Shown here: piece by piece, positions 10,501-22,062 of the stretch
Layout: each line of letters begins with the position of its first letter
Numbering within the stretch: the stretch's first letter is position 1
Assembly (NCBI GenBank): GCA_010015655.1
Contig: ML976657.1
Location: forward strand, 421,011-485,010
DNA length: 64,000 nucleotides
Reading direction: 5' to 3'
Source of the DNA: Bimuria novae-zelandiae CBS 107.79
Taxonomy: Eukaryota; Ascomycota; Dothideomycetes; Pleosporales; Didymosphaeriaceae
Position numbers and translations under genes: made by a program
Notes under the pieces: generated by a model
The model's input: the letters and a program-made list of their open reading frames with translations, nothing else
Database searches by the model: none
Told to the model about the DNA's origin: nothing

Positions 10501-11853
10501 GTACGAGTAATCGCGTATTCCTCAAGAACAAAGTCAGCATGGTGAAGGCAAAGGTAAGGCGAATACTCACCCCGCCACGTCAGGTACCCACAGGTACCGC
10601 GCACCAACGTGGCCCGGCTCCACCTTCGCAATCGCATTCTCGCAATTGTAGCCTCCACTTCGGCGCGCAGTGGCAAATCCGAGAACGGTAGGGCGTAGAC
10701 CATACCGCGTGCGTCCACCCGCGCCGCAGCATTCAGCTCCTCCATGGAGCAACCGCCTCGCCGATCGTCTCGCCCCATCTTGCAACAATCATGCCACTGA
10801 TCAGCGTTACCCGGCTGCTCCATCCGCTGCTAAATTTGTCGCCTGAAAAGGCTAACGGAACCGTGAGGCTAGCAAGAGCAGCCGAAAGCTGAACACTTGT
10901 GAAAAGTGGTGTGTGGATACTGCTTTGTGGAGGCAAACTCGACGCGCAGCCGATGTGGTGGCGGTGAGGGGCACAGACGACCCCCACTTTTCCATCCGAC
11001 AGCTCCCTTCCTAAATCAGCGGTGCACCCGCGTGCCTCGTAGCTTTTTGCCTCCGCCAGTACGCACGGTATGACCGGTCGATGTAACCAGTGTTCGTTGC
11101 TAACAATAGTCACAAATGTGTCAATCCATCGTAAGGCCGAACTGGCGTACCTTTCCCACTGCCGGTCTGGACACTGTTGTATTAGGAAAGAGTTGCTCAA
11201 CAGTAAGTCAGTACGAGTATAGAGCATGCACATTACGATTCATTAGAGTTTGGCCTTTTGACAGTGATGAGTCGAGCGCGCGTATACTCTGTCCAAGCTG
11301 CTATTAGAGATTATCAACTACAAGCTACTCCCATATATGAGGTATCAATATATCCAGACTTCATCATGGCATAATCCAACGTAAGGAAAAGGTATCGTGT
11401 AAACAAACATGCCGCTAAATGTGCCCATAACAAAAGAGACTTCGTATGCTGTAATGCCTTCAGGTATGCAAACAAAACAAAGTGCGCAGCCCCATTCGTT
11501 GGCAACAATCGTCCGTAACAGTATGCCCAAATGGTCCGTCTCCGGTCCGAGACAGGAAACGTGATCAGCCAAAGCGTAGTCGCTTGTCAAGAAGTAACAA
11601 TTAAGCCTCGAATGGGAGGTTAGTAAGAAATGCCACTCGCGTAAAGTCGAGAAAAATCCCGGATCCGACAATGTGACAACCACGCTAGGTGCACGCGACC
11701 GTCAAGCCACTGATCTCAGGGATCGACACCGAATCCCCGGTAGTCTTCCTCAAAAGAGCAAGTTAATGCGATCGAACGTTCCATCCTACCGAAGAACAGA
11801 TGTGGCTGGCGGTTAGCAATATTTGACCTCAACGGAATGAAGATGTGAGGCTT
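7519..11853. other. 4.3-kb stretch without a convincing gene
   Basis: Base composition is ordinary for this genome's gene-bearing part (not AT-rich), with no terminal repeats or RIP signature. Open frames of 60-184 codons occur on both strands (for example 8051-8605 minus and 10733-11233 minus) but they overlap each other, lack domain motifs and look random in composition. No tRNA-like B-box was found. It may hold UTRs, regulatory DNA or an uncoded RNA; I can support none of these. Confidence 0.5.
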
Positions 11854-14295
11854 TCAGTTTGCATTGGCTCGCTTCTTTCGAAGCTTGTATTCCGTTTTCG
11901 CCACCCTCATAAGAAGGTTGTCGTCCTTGATAGGCACCCAGGAAGTCAACACCTTCATGGCGTTTTCGAAATCCGAATCAAGCAAGATCTCCCTGGTTGC
12001 ATCGATGAGTGCAGCCGAGGTAGCATGCAGGATGTCCAGGTCTCCACTGAACTTTGAAGACTTGTCATTGGAATAAGAAGCGTCGCCTAACAGCATAAAC
12101 ACGTCCCATACGCGGAGTTGCGCGGGAAACGGTAACGAGTAGTTGAATAGAGTTAGGTACCATCGCGTCCCGTAAGCGGTTGAGGTAATCCCCATCTCAT
12201 CCTGATTCAATGTTAGATCAGGCTCCTAGAAAATCGTTCAGCGGAGGGAAATGCTCACCAACTTCTTCGCTACGTCCCCATTACGCAGCCAGTTCTTTTC
12301 AAAATCATCCAAGGCTTCCATTAAACCCCCAAAGCCAGATTCGTAAAGTCGTTCCAGACCTCGAAGCATCCACAGTCGGACCAACATGACAAATGCTCGG
12401 TCTTCTTCAAAGTAGCATAAAAGCGTTGCTGCCAGGGCAGCCATCCCCTGAACATATCCTGTCTCTGGTAGATACAGAGACATGGCATGGAGCACACGAA
12501 AGAGGAGCCGTTGTCCTCCACGGTACCTTCTGCGGAACATGATGTGCCGATTGATGGTTCTCGGTACATCGACGTCGATCTGCATGTCGTCTGCTGAATT
12601 CTCGTCTTGTAGCTCGTAGAAACTGGAAATCAATTCCTCCTCGGTAGGACTGTCCTTGTCGGCCTTTGCACTCGCAGCGAGAAAAGCATACCACGCAGTG
12701 GCTCTCCAACGGTCGGGAATGCCCTTCCATGTTCGAGAAATAATTTTGGGATCTTTGACGTCAAATTCAAACATCATGCCGCCGCTCTTGGCTCCACCCT
12801 GCACCACCTTTGCCATTCTTCGCCATTTCTCTTCTCTTTCAATCTCCTTTGCTCTTGCCTTCTCAGCTGCTTTACTGCCTTCTTGCTGCTCAGCAACCTC
12901 TGCAAGGCCGGGAGGCAGCCTTAGCATATCGCTGGCCTCGTCGAGCAATCTCCGGTCTCTGTTATGAGGCAACCGGTTTGCCGCTTGGCGAAATGGTCTT
13001 TGAGGCGTGCTTCGAGCGGTACGGCTGGACATGATGGATGCGGGATGTCTGGAGGATTTTTGCGATCGTCGTCTCTTCGGCGCATCGGTTCCTGCAGTCG
13101 CAGAGCGGGCCTTTGACACACTGCGGCCCAAGCCTCTCCTTCGGGGTTCCTCAGATACCAGCTTGAGCGCCGTTGATACGCGTGGTATGCGGGGTTCGTC
13201 TGGTCCGTCCTTGCCTTGGCCAATTCCCGAAACGCGCAATGTCGTCTTCTTAGGAACGATGAATCCGTATCGGTCAACCTCTCCACCCTCCAATTCTGAC
13301 CAATCTTCGATGCCACCAGCAGCCTCGTTCGGTTCTTTTGCTATGACCACACTCTCCCTCCTTGAACTCACCATGGAGCTCGACTCGGCTCTGCTTCCTT
13401 CAGCGGCCAGCGACGAGCTATTAGCCGGCGTTCCAGTCGCACTGCTGTTGTAGGCGAAGCTGTTTTGCCTGCTTTGTTCCTCCTCTCCCTCTACATCGTC
13501 CCAATTGGCAGCGCTTTCATTTCCGTGCTGGTACATGGAGCGCACCTTCCGCGACAGCATCATCTCATCGGTAGACAGCACACGATTGCTGACCACCCTG
13601 CCTCTGGCCGAGAGGCGCGACGATGAACGCGGGATGGCACGGGGCGTGATGGGCGCAGAGGGCTCCTGCTGCTTCTGTGCCTGCGCCTTGTCCCGTTCAT
13701 GCTGGCGGGGTGCTGTCGTCGCTTCTGTTTCTGGAGGCGCGGCGGGTGCGCCTTCCGCAACAAGCCCCAGTTGCTTGTTGACCCTATTTGGCCGCTTTCC
13801 ACCAAGTAGCATGCTGCCCCGCTTCGAGAAGGAGATCTGTGTGGGCGAAGTAAGGTCGTCGAAGGCGCCCGTGGGGATGACCGTGTCTATGCCCTGGAAA
13901 TCTTCGACTGCGTCCTGGCCGTCGCTACTCGGGATGCGGTGTAACGAGCTGCTGGATCGCACAGCAGGCTCATCTTGGACAACGATGGCGGGCAGACTCG
14001 GCGTTTTACGTAGGCTGGTAGGCGTCGAGGGCGCATTCGCTGCTCCAGGGTCGGTGCTGGTTGTAGAGTGAGAAGACGCCAAGGACTTTGCGGAGTCGCG
14101 TCGAGCATCATCCTCGGTGAGCAACGTCCGTCTTATTGCATCTTTCGGCGCCGGCGACGTCTTGGGCCGCCGCACGCTGCTGAGCCATGCACGCTGCTGC
14201 TGCGGTGGTGCTTGGGCTGGGGGTGAGGACGATGACGCCGACAGGGAGCCCTTCACCGTCGCGTCGCCTCTGGGGGCGCGCACAGCCTCGTTCAT
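11854..14295 (-). CDS. TBC-domain Rab GTPase-activating protein
   Basis: Stimulates GTP hydrolysis by a Rab/Ypt GTPase in membrane traffic; the partner is not predictable. Two exons: 14295-12259 (679 codons) and 12201-11854 (115 codons), with a 57-nt intron (GTGAGC donor, CAG acceptor) that keeps frame; total 794 residues. The first 480 residues are disordered, Ser/Pro/Arg-rich. The TBC domain follows from about residue 510: GIPDRWRATAWYAF, the arginine-finger motif IDVDVPRT, the glutamine-finger motif YVQGMAA, then after the splice TRWYLTLFNYSLPFPAQLRVWD. Both catalytic fingers (R in IxxDxxR, Q in YxQG) are present, so the protein should be active. The C-terminus ends in a basic tail. The start ATG at 14293-14295 is the first in the frame. 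Confidence 0.92.
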
Positions 14296-15392
14296 GGTCG
14301 AGGCGTCAAGTAACTTTCATCCGGGATGGCGTCGCGCTCGCGTCGAAAGGAGATGAAGGGGCACAACGTGCGAGCAGACTGATATTTCTCTCACAGCGGC
14401 ACAGCAATTGTACGACAACGAGAGTGCTGGAAGTTGCAACCCGCACAACACGCACAAATGGGCAGTGGGGAGTGCATGCGATAGCAACAACGACCCGACA
14501 CAAAGATCCTCCCTGAACAATGTCTGGAAAAGGGGTCGCTTGCACATCATCGTGGGGCCTGCATGTGAATTTCCCCATGCGAACTTTCGCGACGGCTCGT
14601 CTATTGGCTCCTGCTGATAACCGAAAGCCAATCCTCGAGATGAGGCTAGACCTGCGAAGTTTTGGGATCGTTGCCGTCGTACCGTTTGTTCATCTCTCTG
14701 TGCTGAGCGCATTGAATGACTGTAATTGTACACTCCGTTCTCACGAACACCAATTCGTGGAGCATTTTCAAGTGATTCACACCAACATTACAATCGGTAC
14801 ACCCACCAGCTGAGGACCAATCTACGTAGACTTTTTTGTCTTCCACCGCCACGATTCCGACGGACTTTGCAAATGCATGCACCATCAGAGATATGGATCA
14901 ACAGACTCGTCTTGGCAGGGACCACGATGGGCCCAGTGCGGGGCTCTCAATAGCGGCCGTTGGCGTTGTCTTACCTTTGGACGTTGCCCCTTGCGGGATC
15001 TTGAGCACCTGTTGGACAAACATCTCACGATATTTGAGACTCCCGTGTCGACGGGGCACAGCTTCCTTCCACCCAGCACAAGGGTGATCTGGCCAATTTC
15101 AGAGTCTCAATCCGAGGAATCTGAATGATAATACCAACATTGCAACATGGCCGATAGTAGGGTTCCCTCTGAGCCATCGGTGGAAAGCATTCCGGACCTG
15201 CACCATAATCTCAAAAGCACCATGCGTTCCGTGGTACCAAAATATTGCTTTTGCGACTTGCATGAGCCTCGGTATCAAGAGTTCCAGAATGCCACCTCAC
15301 AACAGGAACAAGAGACTATTGAAGCTGTACATGTATGGGTTATGATTGTTATACAACGGTAACGACTAATCGAGGGCCCGAGCAATTTTCGG
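14296..15392. other. Intergenic, no convincing gene
   Basis: Only short overlapping open frames occur, including a 71-codon plus-strand frame at 15147-15362 with no family resemblance. The stretch lies between the divergent-facing 5' end of the TBC gene and the 3' end of the epoxide hydrolase pseudogene. Confidence 0.5.
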
Positions 15393-16743
15393 CTAAGGCT
15401 TGTAGAATCGAGGGAAGAACTCGCGTATATCGTTCACCATCTCCTTTGGACACTCCATGCATGCAAAGTGGCCACCGTGATCCTGCTCTTGGGCGCGTCA
15501 GTTCTGCCTCACTCGCACTATCTGGGTGGGCATCGTACCTTTGAAAAACTGCAAATTCGTCGTCGTCGTTTCCGCACCTTTTTCAGGAACAGGAAACGCA
15601 TCGTAGGGGAATGTGCTCACGCCCAACGGGACCCTGATCAAATTCTTTTCCTTTGCATTGAACTTGGTATACACCTCGTGCCGCGCGTTGTTGTAGTAAC
15701 ACAACATCGACGTTATGATCGGCGGCGGAGTGAAGAAATACAACGGCAGCATCGTGCACACATCGTGGTTGAACTGCTTATTCTCCAGGGTAGCCGTCTT
15801 CAAATTCGGATCCGCGAGCTCCTGATACTCCTCACCAATGAACATCATAAATGCCAACAGGATTGTCGTTGAACGCTATTCCTATCGTCTGCGGCCGCGT
15901 GCGCATCTCGATCGCATACCTCGTGTGGCCTTCCATGAGCGGCTTACCGATCCACCATTGTGCGCGGTCCATGGCTGCTTGCTCTTTCTGGTTCAGCTTG
16001 TAGTCTTTTGGTGGCGCTCCCGGACACATTGGTGTGGACGGCTTTACATGCATCGTACCTGCCAGAACCGAGCTCACGTACGACCCAATGGCCCCAGTCT
16101 CCTGCTTGCGCAACGTAGGTTTTGTACCCGAGCCGCTTCATCAGGACATCGTATATCCGCGCGGTATCCTGTAACGTCCAGCCTCGCGGAGCGCCCTGAG
16201 ACCAGCAGGATCCCGGCAGGGAGGGGACTACGAGATCGAATGATGGTTGATCAGAACCTGACGGCTCTAGCAGAGGATGCATTACATTTTGGAATATGTC
16301 GTTGTGAGTTGACAGGTGTTTACCAACCACAGCAGAACTTCACGCACTCGAAGAACGTGCTTGGCCAACCATGTACCAAGAGCAGCGGTATCGCCCTTTC
16401 CGATCACACCCTAGCCTTCTCGTGAATGAAGTAGACCTTCAGGTTCTCGATCTCAGTGGTGTAATGATACCACTTTGATATCTGCTTTTGCGCGTCCGGC
16501 CAGGAGAAATCGTTCAGCTAGTAGTTGTACAACTTGTTAGTCCACTCCAGCGAGGGTCCTAAGCCGCTTCAGTCAGATCTCGCCCCCGACCTCCTCCACA
16601 TGAACACGGACGAACTGACCATAGTCGTCATCCGCGTCCGGGACAACAGGGATCTGGGGCAACCTCGTATCCTTGAGTTTCCGAAATAGACGATCTACCT
16701 CATCCTGGGGGACGCTAGGGTCGAAGGGCTTGATTTCGGACAT
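15393..16743 (-). pseudogene. Epoxide hydrolase (EHN/alpha-beta hydrolase) pseudogene
   Basis: Remains of a microsomal-type epoxide hydrolase, which would hydrolyse epoxides to diols. The start MSEIKPFDPSVPQDEVDRLF (from 16743) is the EHN N-terminal domain. Further on, in shifting frames, come LNDFSWPDAQKQISKWYHY, the oxyanion motif PLLLVHGWPSTFF, the nucleophile elbow YVAQAGDWGHWV, and near the stop at 15393 the catalytic-His segment GGHFACMECPKEMV. So the three catalytic landmarks survive, but the frame is broken many times: a stop in the LYNY-LNDF segment (TAG where TGG is expected), a stop shortly before PLLLVHGW, and at least three frame changes between 16,600 and 15,830. Introns cannot explain an in-frame stop inside a conserved motif. 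It is therefore a decayed gene, or, less likely, a badly assembled one. Confidence 0.88.
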
Positions 16744-17448
16744 CTTCACGTCTTTCTACGCAGCACTTTTGGATGAATGAGGTATGTTGAATGCGCACAC
16801 GCCGGATATGTGTGGTTAGGACAACCCCAAGGTCCTGTACCTTCTCGCGGCAACAAGTCACTTTTTATTCCCTCCATTCGATCACTGATGTATGATTCTA
16901 GTCAATCATTTAATGACATAGTGGCGAATCAGTGAGAGTCGGATCGCGGACGCGTTGGAGGGGGCTCCGCCCCCCCCCGCTTGAGGTAGGAGGCAATGAC
17001 GCAATGCATCAACACTAACATCAGACTTTCGCAAGGCGTTTCACGGAATCATAATTCTAAATATGGGAGATTTTTTTCTCATCGAGCCGTTCTTGAATTC
17101 TGTGCCCTGCATGAGCCCAAGCTGAGGCATGCGCCGTGTTCACTCGGCCATCTACACGCGATACGACCGCGGATTCATCTGTAGGACCACATAGCACCTT
17201 CACATCGGCAAGCCGATGTGAAGCACTACAGATCAAAAAAAGACTGTGTTAGACATCTCCAAGATCCATCCTGGGGCATCATACAAGGCGAGAGTGATAA
17301 AAAGCCGGTGATGTATCCGCCCCGTGTACACACAACTACCACAGTACTCTAAATCTAAGCTCGTTTGGCCCTGTACGCATGCTCGGTCACACTTCTGTCA
17401 AATCGAGGGAACTATGCCTGAATTCACGAAATCGAAAACCAAATCAGG
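16744..17448. other. Intergenic between epoxide hydrolase pseudogene and element J
   Basis: No gene seen. It contains the C-rich run near 16,970 and the perfect palindrome at 17,198-17,223, and ends at the TA target site of transposon J (17,449-17,450). Confidence 0.55.
17198..17223. repeat. Perfect 12-bp inverted repeat with 2-base loop
   Basis: CTTCACATCGGC, AA, GCCGATGTGAAG. A perfect 12-bp stem could extrude as a cruciform or fold as an RNA hairpin. It is 225 bp outside the left end of transposon J. It is not followed by a T run, so a terminator-like role is not indicated. Confidence 0.85.
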
Positions 17449-17450
17449 TA

Positions 17451-17494
17451 AGCTCGGCCATATACTTTTCGGCCACGTATACTTCTCGGCCACC
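17451..17494. repeat. Left terminal inverted repeat of element J
   Basis: AGCTCGGCCATATACTTTTC, then GGCCACGTATACTTCTCGGCCACCC. Pairs with 19,218-19,261 with about three mismatches, all of C/T or G/A type. Contains GGCC motifs spaced about 17 bp. Confidence 0.88.
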
Positions 17495-17545
17495 CTAACT
17501 AAGATAGCCACACTATTTTGAATCGCGATTTTTCAACGACAACAA

Positions 17546-19159
17546 TTATATTTGCCACTTAGTACACATAGACTTAAGAGTAAGCGCTGCTGCTGCTNNN
17601 NNNNNNNNNNNNNNNNNNNNNNNNNNNNNNNNNNNNNNNNNNNNNNNNNNNNNNNNNNNNNNNNNNNNNNNNNNNNNNNNNNNNNNNNNNNNNNNNNNNN
17701 NNNNNNNNNNNNNNNNNNNNNNNNNNNNNNNNNNNNNNNNNNNNNNNNNNNNNNNNNNNNNNNNNNNNNNNNNNNNNNNNNNNNNNNNNNNNNNNNNNNN
17801 NNNNNNNNNNNNNNNNNNNNNNNNNNNNNNGTTGGCTTCTGCAATAGCTTTGCCTGCTTTGCCAAGCACTAAGCGGGTGCTTCGTGAGAGAGATTCTGAC
17901 AGTAGAAGTTGCTGCTAAGCCTTATATAGGGCCTGTGAGCTTCGTGGGGTGTTAAAGACTTGATCTAATCGATCTGATGTTTGATAAGCTGCGGGAGGAG
18001 TAACTGGTCGGCCAGTTACTTAGGATGACAGTAGTACAAGGCCTGGGTTGTATGGGCAGAGTCCAGAAGCCCGCCAGCCAGCTTGTATAACACGCTCTAA
18101 TAGCGCTTCTTCCCTTGCCTTGTTGTATAATACAACAAAACGCTCTTTCTTAATTAGGGCTGCGTCATCAAGTGCAGAGAGAGCTCGGATCTCATTGCGA
18201 TAGCGTGTCTTGAGTACAGAGAAAGGAGCAAGATCTAGAGGCTGTAGCAGGTGTGAGGCGTGCGCTGGGAGGTATAGTAGGTGGATCTTGTTGACCTTGC
18301 AGAGCCACATGAAGTCAATTGGTGTGTGCGAGCCATGGCCATCAAGAATGAGCAGACGATAGCCGCCAGAGGATGGTGAAGTATTTGGTATAAAAATACG
18401 CTGTAACCATTCATATCCGATCGAGTTGGACGTCCAGCCGTTCTCTGACGTTGTGTAGAGCCAATTTGGTGTGCCTTGTGCTGGGAACCAGGTAGATTGC
18501 AGATGCTTGCCTTTGAAGATGACTAGGCATTGAAGCTTGACGCCGGTGGCTGAGATGGTCTCAATAATAGACACCCACTCGCGATCCTCTGGAGATTTGA
18601 TATAAGCTTTCTTCTTTAAAGAGCTTGCAAGCACCTGGGCATTCGTACATACCCCTAGTGCGCACCCTGTCTCATCCATATTCCATATATCCTCGTATTA
18701 TATCCCTAGCTCTATTCTTGTCCGCTCAAAAAGCACAAGAAAGGCCTTTATAGTGTCGTAGTTGGCTGCTGTAGTTCGTGCGCTCTCAATTGTTCGGCCG
18801 ACTATAGATGCGACGCGTGGGTTGCGGGCGATGAAATGGGGTATCCATAGTTGCCCAAGAGGCTCGTAGTCCCCGTTCATGCGGAGGAGCCGGGTGGCCA
18901 TTTCTCGTACACGAGGATGGGAGGGAGGCTGTGCGCGTGCGTCCTCATCGAGTATCCAATCTACTAGAAAGGCCTCTTGTTCTGGAGTCAATCGCTGCTG
19001 TTGGTGATGAGCTATCGCGTGAGGTCGGCGGCCATTGATGCGCTCTTGAAGTGATGATCGGGGAACACCGTACGCCTTAGCAGCTTGTCACTGGCTTTTA
19101 AAAACACCAGCATTAAGATCGCGGATAGCATTAGCAAAAGCAACCTCACGAGGATCCAT
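17546..19159 (-). pseudogene. Pogo/Fot1-family DDE transposase with four premature stops
   Basis: One continuous frame from ATG 19157-19159 to TAA 17546-17548 (about 537 codons counting the N gap as true length). In order: psq-type helix-turn-helix (AAKAYGVPRSSLQERING), CENP-B-type HTH (LTPEQEAFLVDWILDE), then the DDE_1 core with NMDETG, LLILDGHGSHTP and LLQPLDLAPFS, giving the three catalytic acidic residues (D, D, D). Stops occur at 19088-19090 (TGA), 18698-18700 (TAA), 18020-18022 (TAA) and 17915-17917 (TAG). Each is one transition away from a Gln, Arg or Trp codon, as expected from RIP or cytosine deamination. Frame is otherwise kept over 1.6 kb, so inactivation is recent or light. Confidence 0.92.
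17598..17830. other. Assembly gap (233 N) inside the transposase gene
   Basis: The gap opens directly after a (GCT)n run, which codes for Ala/Ser/Gln repeats near the transposase C-terminus. A collapsed trinucleotide repeat or merging of related copies is a likely cause. The frame before and after matches if 233 is the real length. Confidence 0.95.
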
Positions 19160-19217
19160 TTTGAGTATGTGGCGTTAAAGTATAGAGCGTCAAAAATAGA
19201 GTAACGCGTTGTGGTGG

Positions 19218-19261
19218 GGTGGCCGAGAAGTATATGTGGCCGAAAAGCATATAGCCGAGCT
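19218..19261. repeat. Right terminal inverted repeat of element J
   Basis: GGGTGGCCGAGAAGTATATG, then TGGCCGAAAAGCATATAGCCGAGCT, followed by TA. Inverted partner of 17,451-17,494. Confidence 0.88.
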
Positions 19262-19263
19262 TA

Positions 19264-19771
19264 TCCGACAACCGGAACGAGACTCGACAAGTCCCAACAG
19301 GTACGTGTCGCTGTCGATGCTTCCAGTTCTGGGCCGTCGGAGACTCTGCCGCGGAAATCAGGTTTTGCAGGGCTGAAACAAGTGCATGAACCGCCTTCGT
19401 GTGCCGGAAACTCGCTGTCACGGACATGAGACACGGCACGGTAGATGGACCGCGTACGGCTGGATCCTGGCCTCGATCAACATCATGTACACGACATCTG
19501 GATTTCGTTGAGAGTACGAAGGATAATAGCTTAAGGATGTGTAAGCGTATTGTGGGTCAGTTTTCGACTTCATTTTTTTTTTTTTTTTTTTTTTTGGGAC
19601 GTGGATGAAGGCGACGATTAAAGATGTAACATTACTGCATGTCTAGTATAGAGAACGTATATCTATAAGATAAACCACTCGACTTCATGCTAATCCACCC
19701 GGGTAATTGCCAGTGCTACATTAAATATGCCAGTAGTCCGCGATTTCTCCCTAGCGTATCGAGACCCGTGC
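19264..19771. other. Intergenic with a 23-T run (19,573-19,595)
   Basis: No gene seen. The T23 tract on the plus strand lies about 180 bp past the stop codon of the minus-strand GPI-anchored protein gene, so in its 3' region. Confidence 0.5.
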
Positions 19772-20877
19772 CTAGATCAAACTGATGCCAAAGATCGTCG
19801 CTGCTGCCACCCAGAGCGCATGCCCATACCGCAAGCTCAAACTGACAGCTCCGTTCCCAATTTCGCCCTGCGCCGTGCCCCCAGCGGGTGTACCGCCGTT
19901 CCTATTCCCATTCCCATTCCCACCCCCATTCCCATTCCCATTCGCAACGCCCGGCCCACCGATCTGTCCCCCATCCTCCCTCCCAGCCGTCTTAATTGGG
20001 ATATCCTGAAAAGGCTGGCCCGGCGGATTATTCACGCTGGCAACCAGCGCATTGAAGTCCATCATCGGGTTCGAAATCATATCGCAGCTCATGCGACCGC
20101 CATTCGCGCTCAGCGGCCCCGGTGCCGGCTTTGTGAGTAATTGCCTCGCGCTCGGGAACTGCTCGATGCTGTTGGTAACGGATATGGGGAGGTTGAAAAC
20201 GCTGTAAAAGTCGCTGCCGTCCAGGCGGAAGTTCTGGTGGATCGAGATGTTGTATTCGCCTCGCGCGGTGGTGCCGATGTCTTCTTGCCCGTCGCCGACT
20301 AGGCAGTCCGGCCACTCGAAGTTGATGTGCTTTACCGTCTGGCCGGGCTCTTGGTTCATTATATCCGAGAATGGAGGTGTGTTTGTTGTTATATTAGATA
20401 TGGTGAAGTTCTTGAGGAGCGTGGTGCTGGTCAGGAACATAGTGAAGTTGAACACTTGGGTGAGCGGATCGCTGATGTCTTTAGGTGGCACTGCGAGTTT
20501 GCCATCTCCGGAGACGTCGATGGCGACGTGGAGGAAGTCTCCGCCCATCGGCGTAAAAGGTTGAGGCTGTTGGAGATCAGTAAAAGCTACCATTGCATTA
20601 TTGTACTGATTGTCCTGCAGAGCGCGTGTTCAAGCTCGAGCATTAGTGAAAGTCTTACAGCTAGAATTATCCCCAGTCCAGGTGTGAATATTCGCCCATT
20701 CACGATGTTGAACGCGCTCGTGTCCGGTTGGCCATTATTGTTCCCGTCTCTGTTCCCGCTCTGTCGCGTCATTATTCGATGCCGATTCTCCCACTGCCCC
20801 AGCATTTGTGCGTTGCCGCTCTCCCATATTAAACATAGCAGAGAAAACGAACAGAGAAGAGAGGGTAGTCTGATCAT
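19772..20877 (-). CDS. Secreted GPI-anchored cell-surface protein, function unknown
   Basis: Two exons, 20877-20659 and 20614-19772, with a 44-nt intron (GTAAGA...GCAG); 353 residues. An N-terminal signal peptide (MIRLPSLLCSFSLLCLIWES, cleavage likely near NA-Q) is followed by a globular part with the segment NGRIFTPGLGIIL, then GGDFLHVAIDVSGDGKL. Several N-glycosylation sequons follow (NFT, NIT, NIS). The tail has Gly/Asn low-complexity repeats and a hydrophobic end (ALWVAAATIFGISLI) preceded by small residues, the pattern of a GPI-anchor signal. So it should reach the plasma membrane or wall. It resembles fungal proteins annotated only as GPI-anchored; no enzymatic motif is visible. The open frame runs past the proposed donor, but splicing is needed to join the signal peptide to the main domain. 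Confidence 0.85.
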
Positions 20878-22062
20878 TGCTCAACAACGAAAACACATTC
20901 TCTCTCGCTAGCGAGGATCCAGAAACAACGACGAAGAGGGGGACGTGGGAAACCGTCAGGACATCAAGAGGGCAATGTGCCCACGGAACGGCTGGCTGCC
21001 TCAGGTTCACGCATGACATCAGCAGGGAATGACCGCCAGGCATCGCGTGCGTCTGTGCTAGCCGAGGTGCATATACGGCATGGATAAAGGGCAGGTAATT
21101 CGGTAGTTGGCTGGCTTTCGAAAATTGTTAGGCAGATGAACATGTGAGACATGGGTTGTGAGAGGAGTGTGGGAGACTGCATTGCAAGGCAATGCGAACG
21201 GGAAGGCGCTAGGCTCTATCAGGCAGATAGAATTGGAGACCTTCAACAATATCATCGCGGCGATTGTCCAACATCATTGCCAAAGTCGAGAGTCGTTTTC
21301 CAACTGAGAATCATGTGTACGAGATTAAGCCACTCCGCAGAATCGGATTAAGGGCTTTGTTTCTCGCAAAGACAGTCCTCGGAGTCGACACCGCATCGCA
21401 CTTGAAAGCGTCCAGGTCTCCCGTCAAATCATTAAGCAGCGATGTTGAAACTACCGATTAAGATATATTCTGCGCTGATTAAACATATGATTAAGCCTCC
21501 AACGGCAAAGCCGGTTTGTAACGGGCGCTTACGGTCATATCCCAAATAATGCCTGTTAGCTACATTCTAAAAGTATCCCCAAGCAGACAATCAAAGGCCT
21601 ATCTGTAAGCAGGTGGGTGGTATGTGTGAAGGTAGTATATTGTGTGTGTAATTGTCTGAGTTGCTCTGTGTGTTGTTCTGTGTTGTGTTGTGTGTACATG
21701 GAGTGATCAGAGGCTCGTATATAGAGATAGAGCTGACTCATGAGACTAGTGTCGTCATGTGACATATCTCTGGGCTGCTTACACTATCTAGCGGAGATGG
21801 TTCTTGATAGATTTTACTTTTACAGATAGAAAAGGAAACACAAGAAGAAGAGAGTCGCTTCATGGATTCATGTGAAATATTGTTCACATTCATTTGATAG
21901 AGACGATGAGGACGAACCTCACGGAGCAGACCATTCGAAGTACAGCCTTCTACCTCCCCTCATCCACCAGGTCATGATTTTCGATAACGTGCAAAGTCGC
22001 TCCCCATATAACTCGTTCATGCACCATCAAAAGGTAACTCCGTACCCCTTCCCATCTCCGCA
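20878..22062. other. Intergenic, no convincing gene; GT-rich tract near 21,630-21,710
   Basis: Short overlapping open frames only. The stretch at about 21,630-21,710 is rich in TGTGT on the plus strand. The left part must hold the promoter of the GPI-anchored protein gene and the right part the 3' end of the next minus-strand gene. Confidence 0.5.

Larger units (their letters stand above)
17451..19261 (-). mobile_element. Pogo/Fot1-type DNA transposon (element J), complete ends, inactive
   Basis: 1,811 bp including a 233-bp N gap, bounded by TA on both sides (17,449-17,450 and 19,262-19,263). The two ends are near-perfect inverted repeats of about 44 bp beginning AGCTCGGC. The single gene runs on the minus strand. 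Its related cousin K lies at the window start. Base composition is not AT-rich, but the transposase carries four stop codons, so the copy cannot move itself. Confidence 0.9.

Noticed and set aside
10461..11233. Overlapping minus-strand frames of 120 and 166 codons
   Set aside because: Composition typical of translated noncoding DNA; no motif or splice support.
12656..14071. Long plus-strand frames opposite the TBC gene
   Set aside because: They are antisense shadows of the TBC protein coding sequence, which carries clear catalytic motifs.
17533..17872. Open frames of about 106-110 codons across 17,533-17,872
   Set aside because: They consist mostly of N from the assembly gap; only their ends belong to the pogo transposase.
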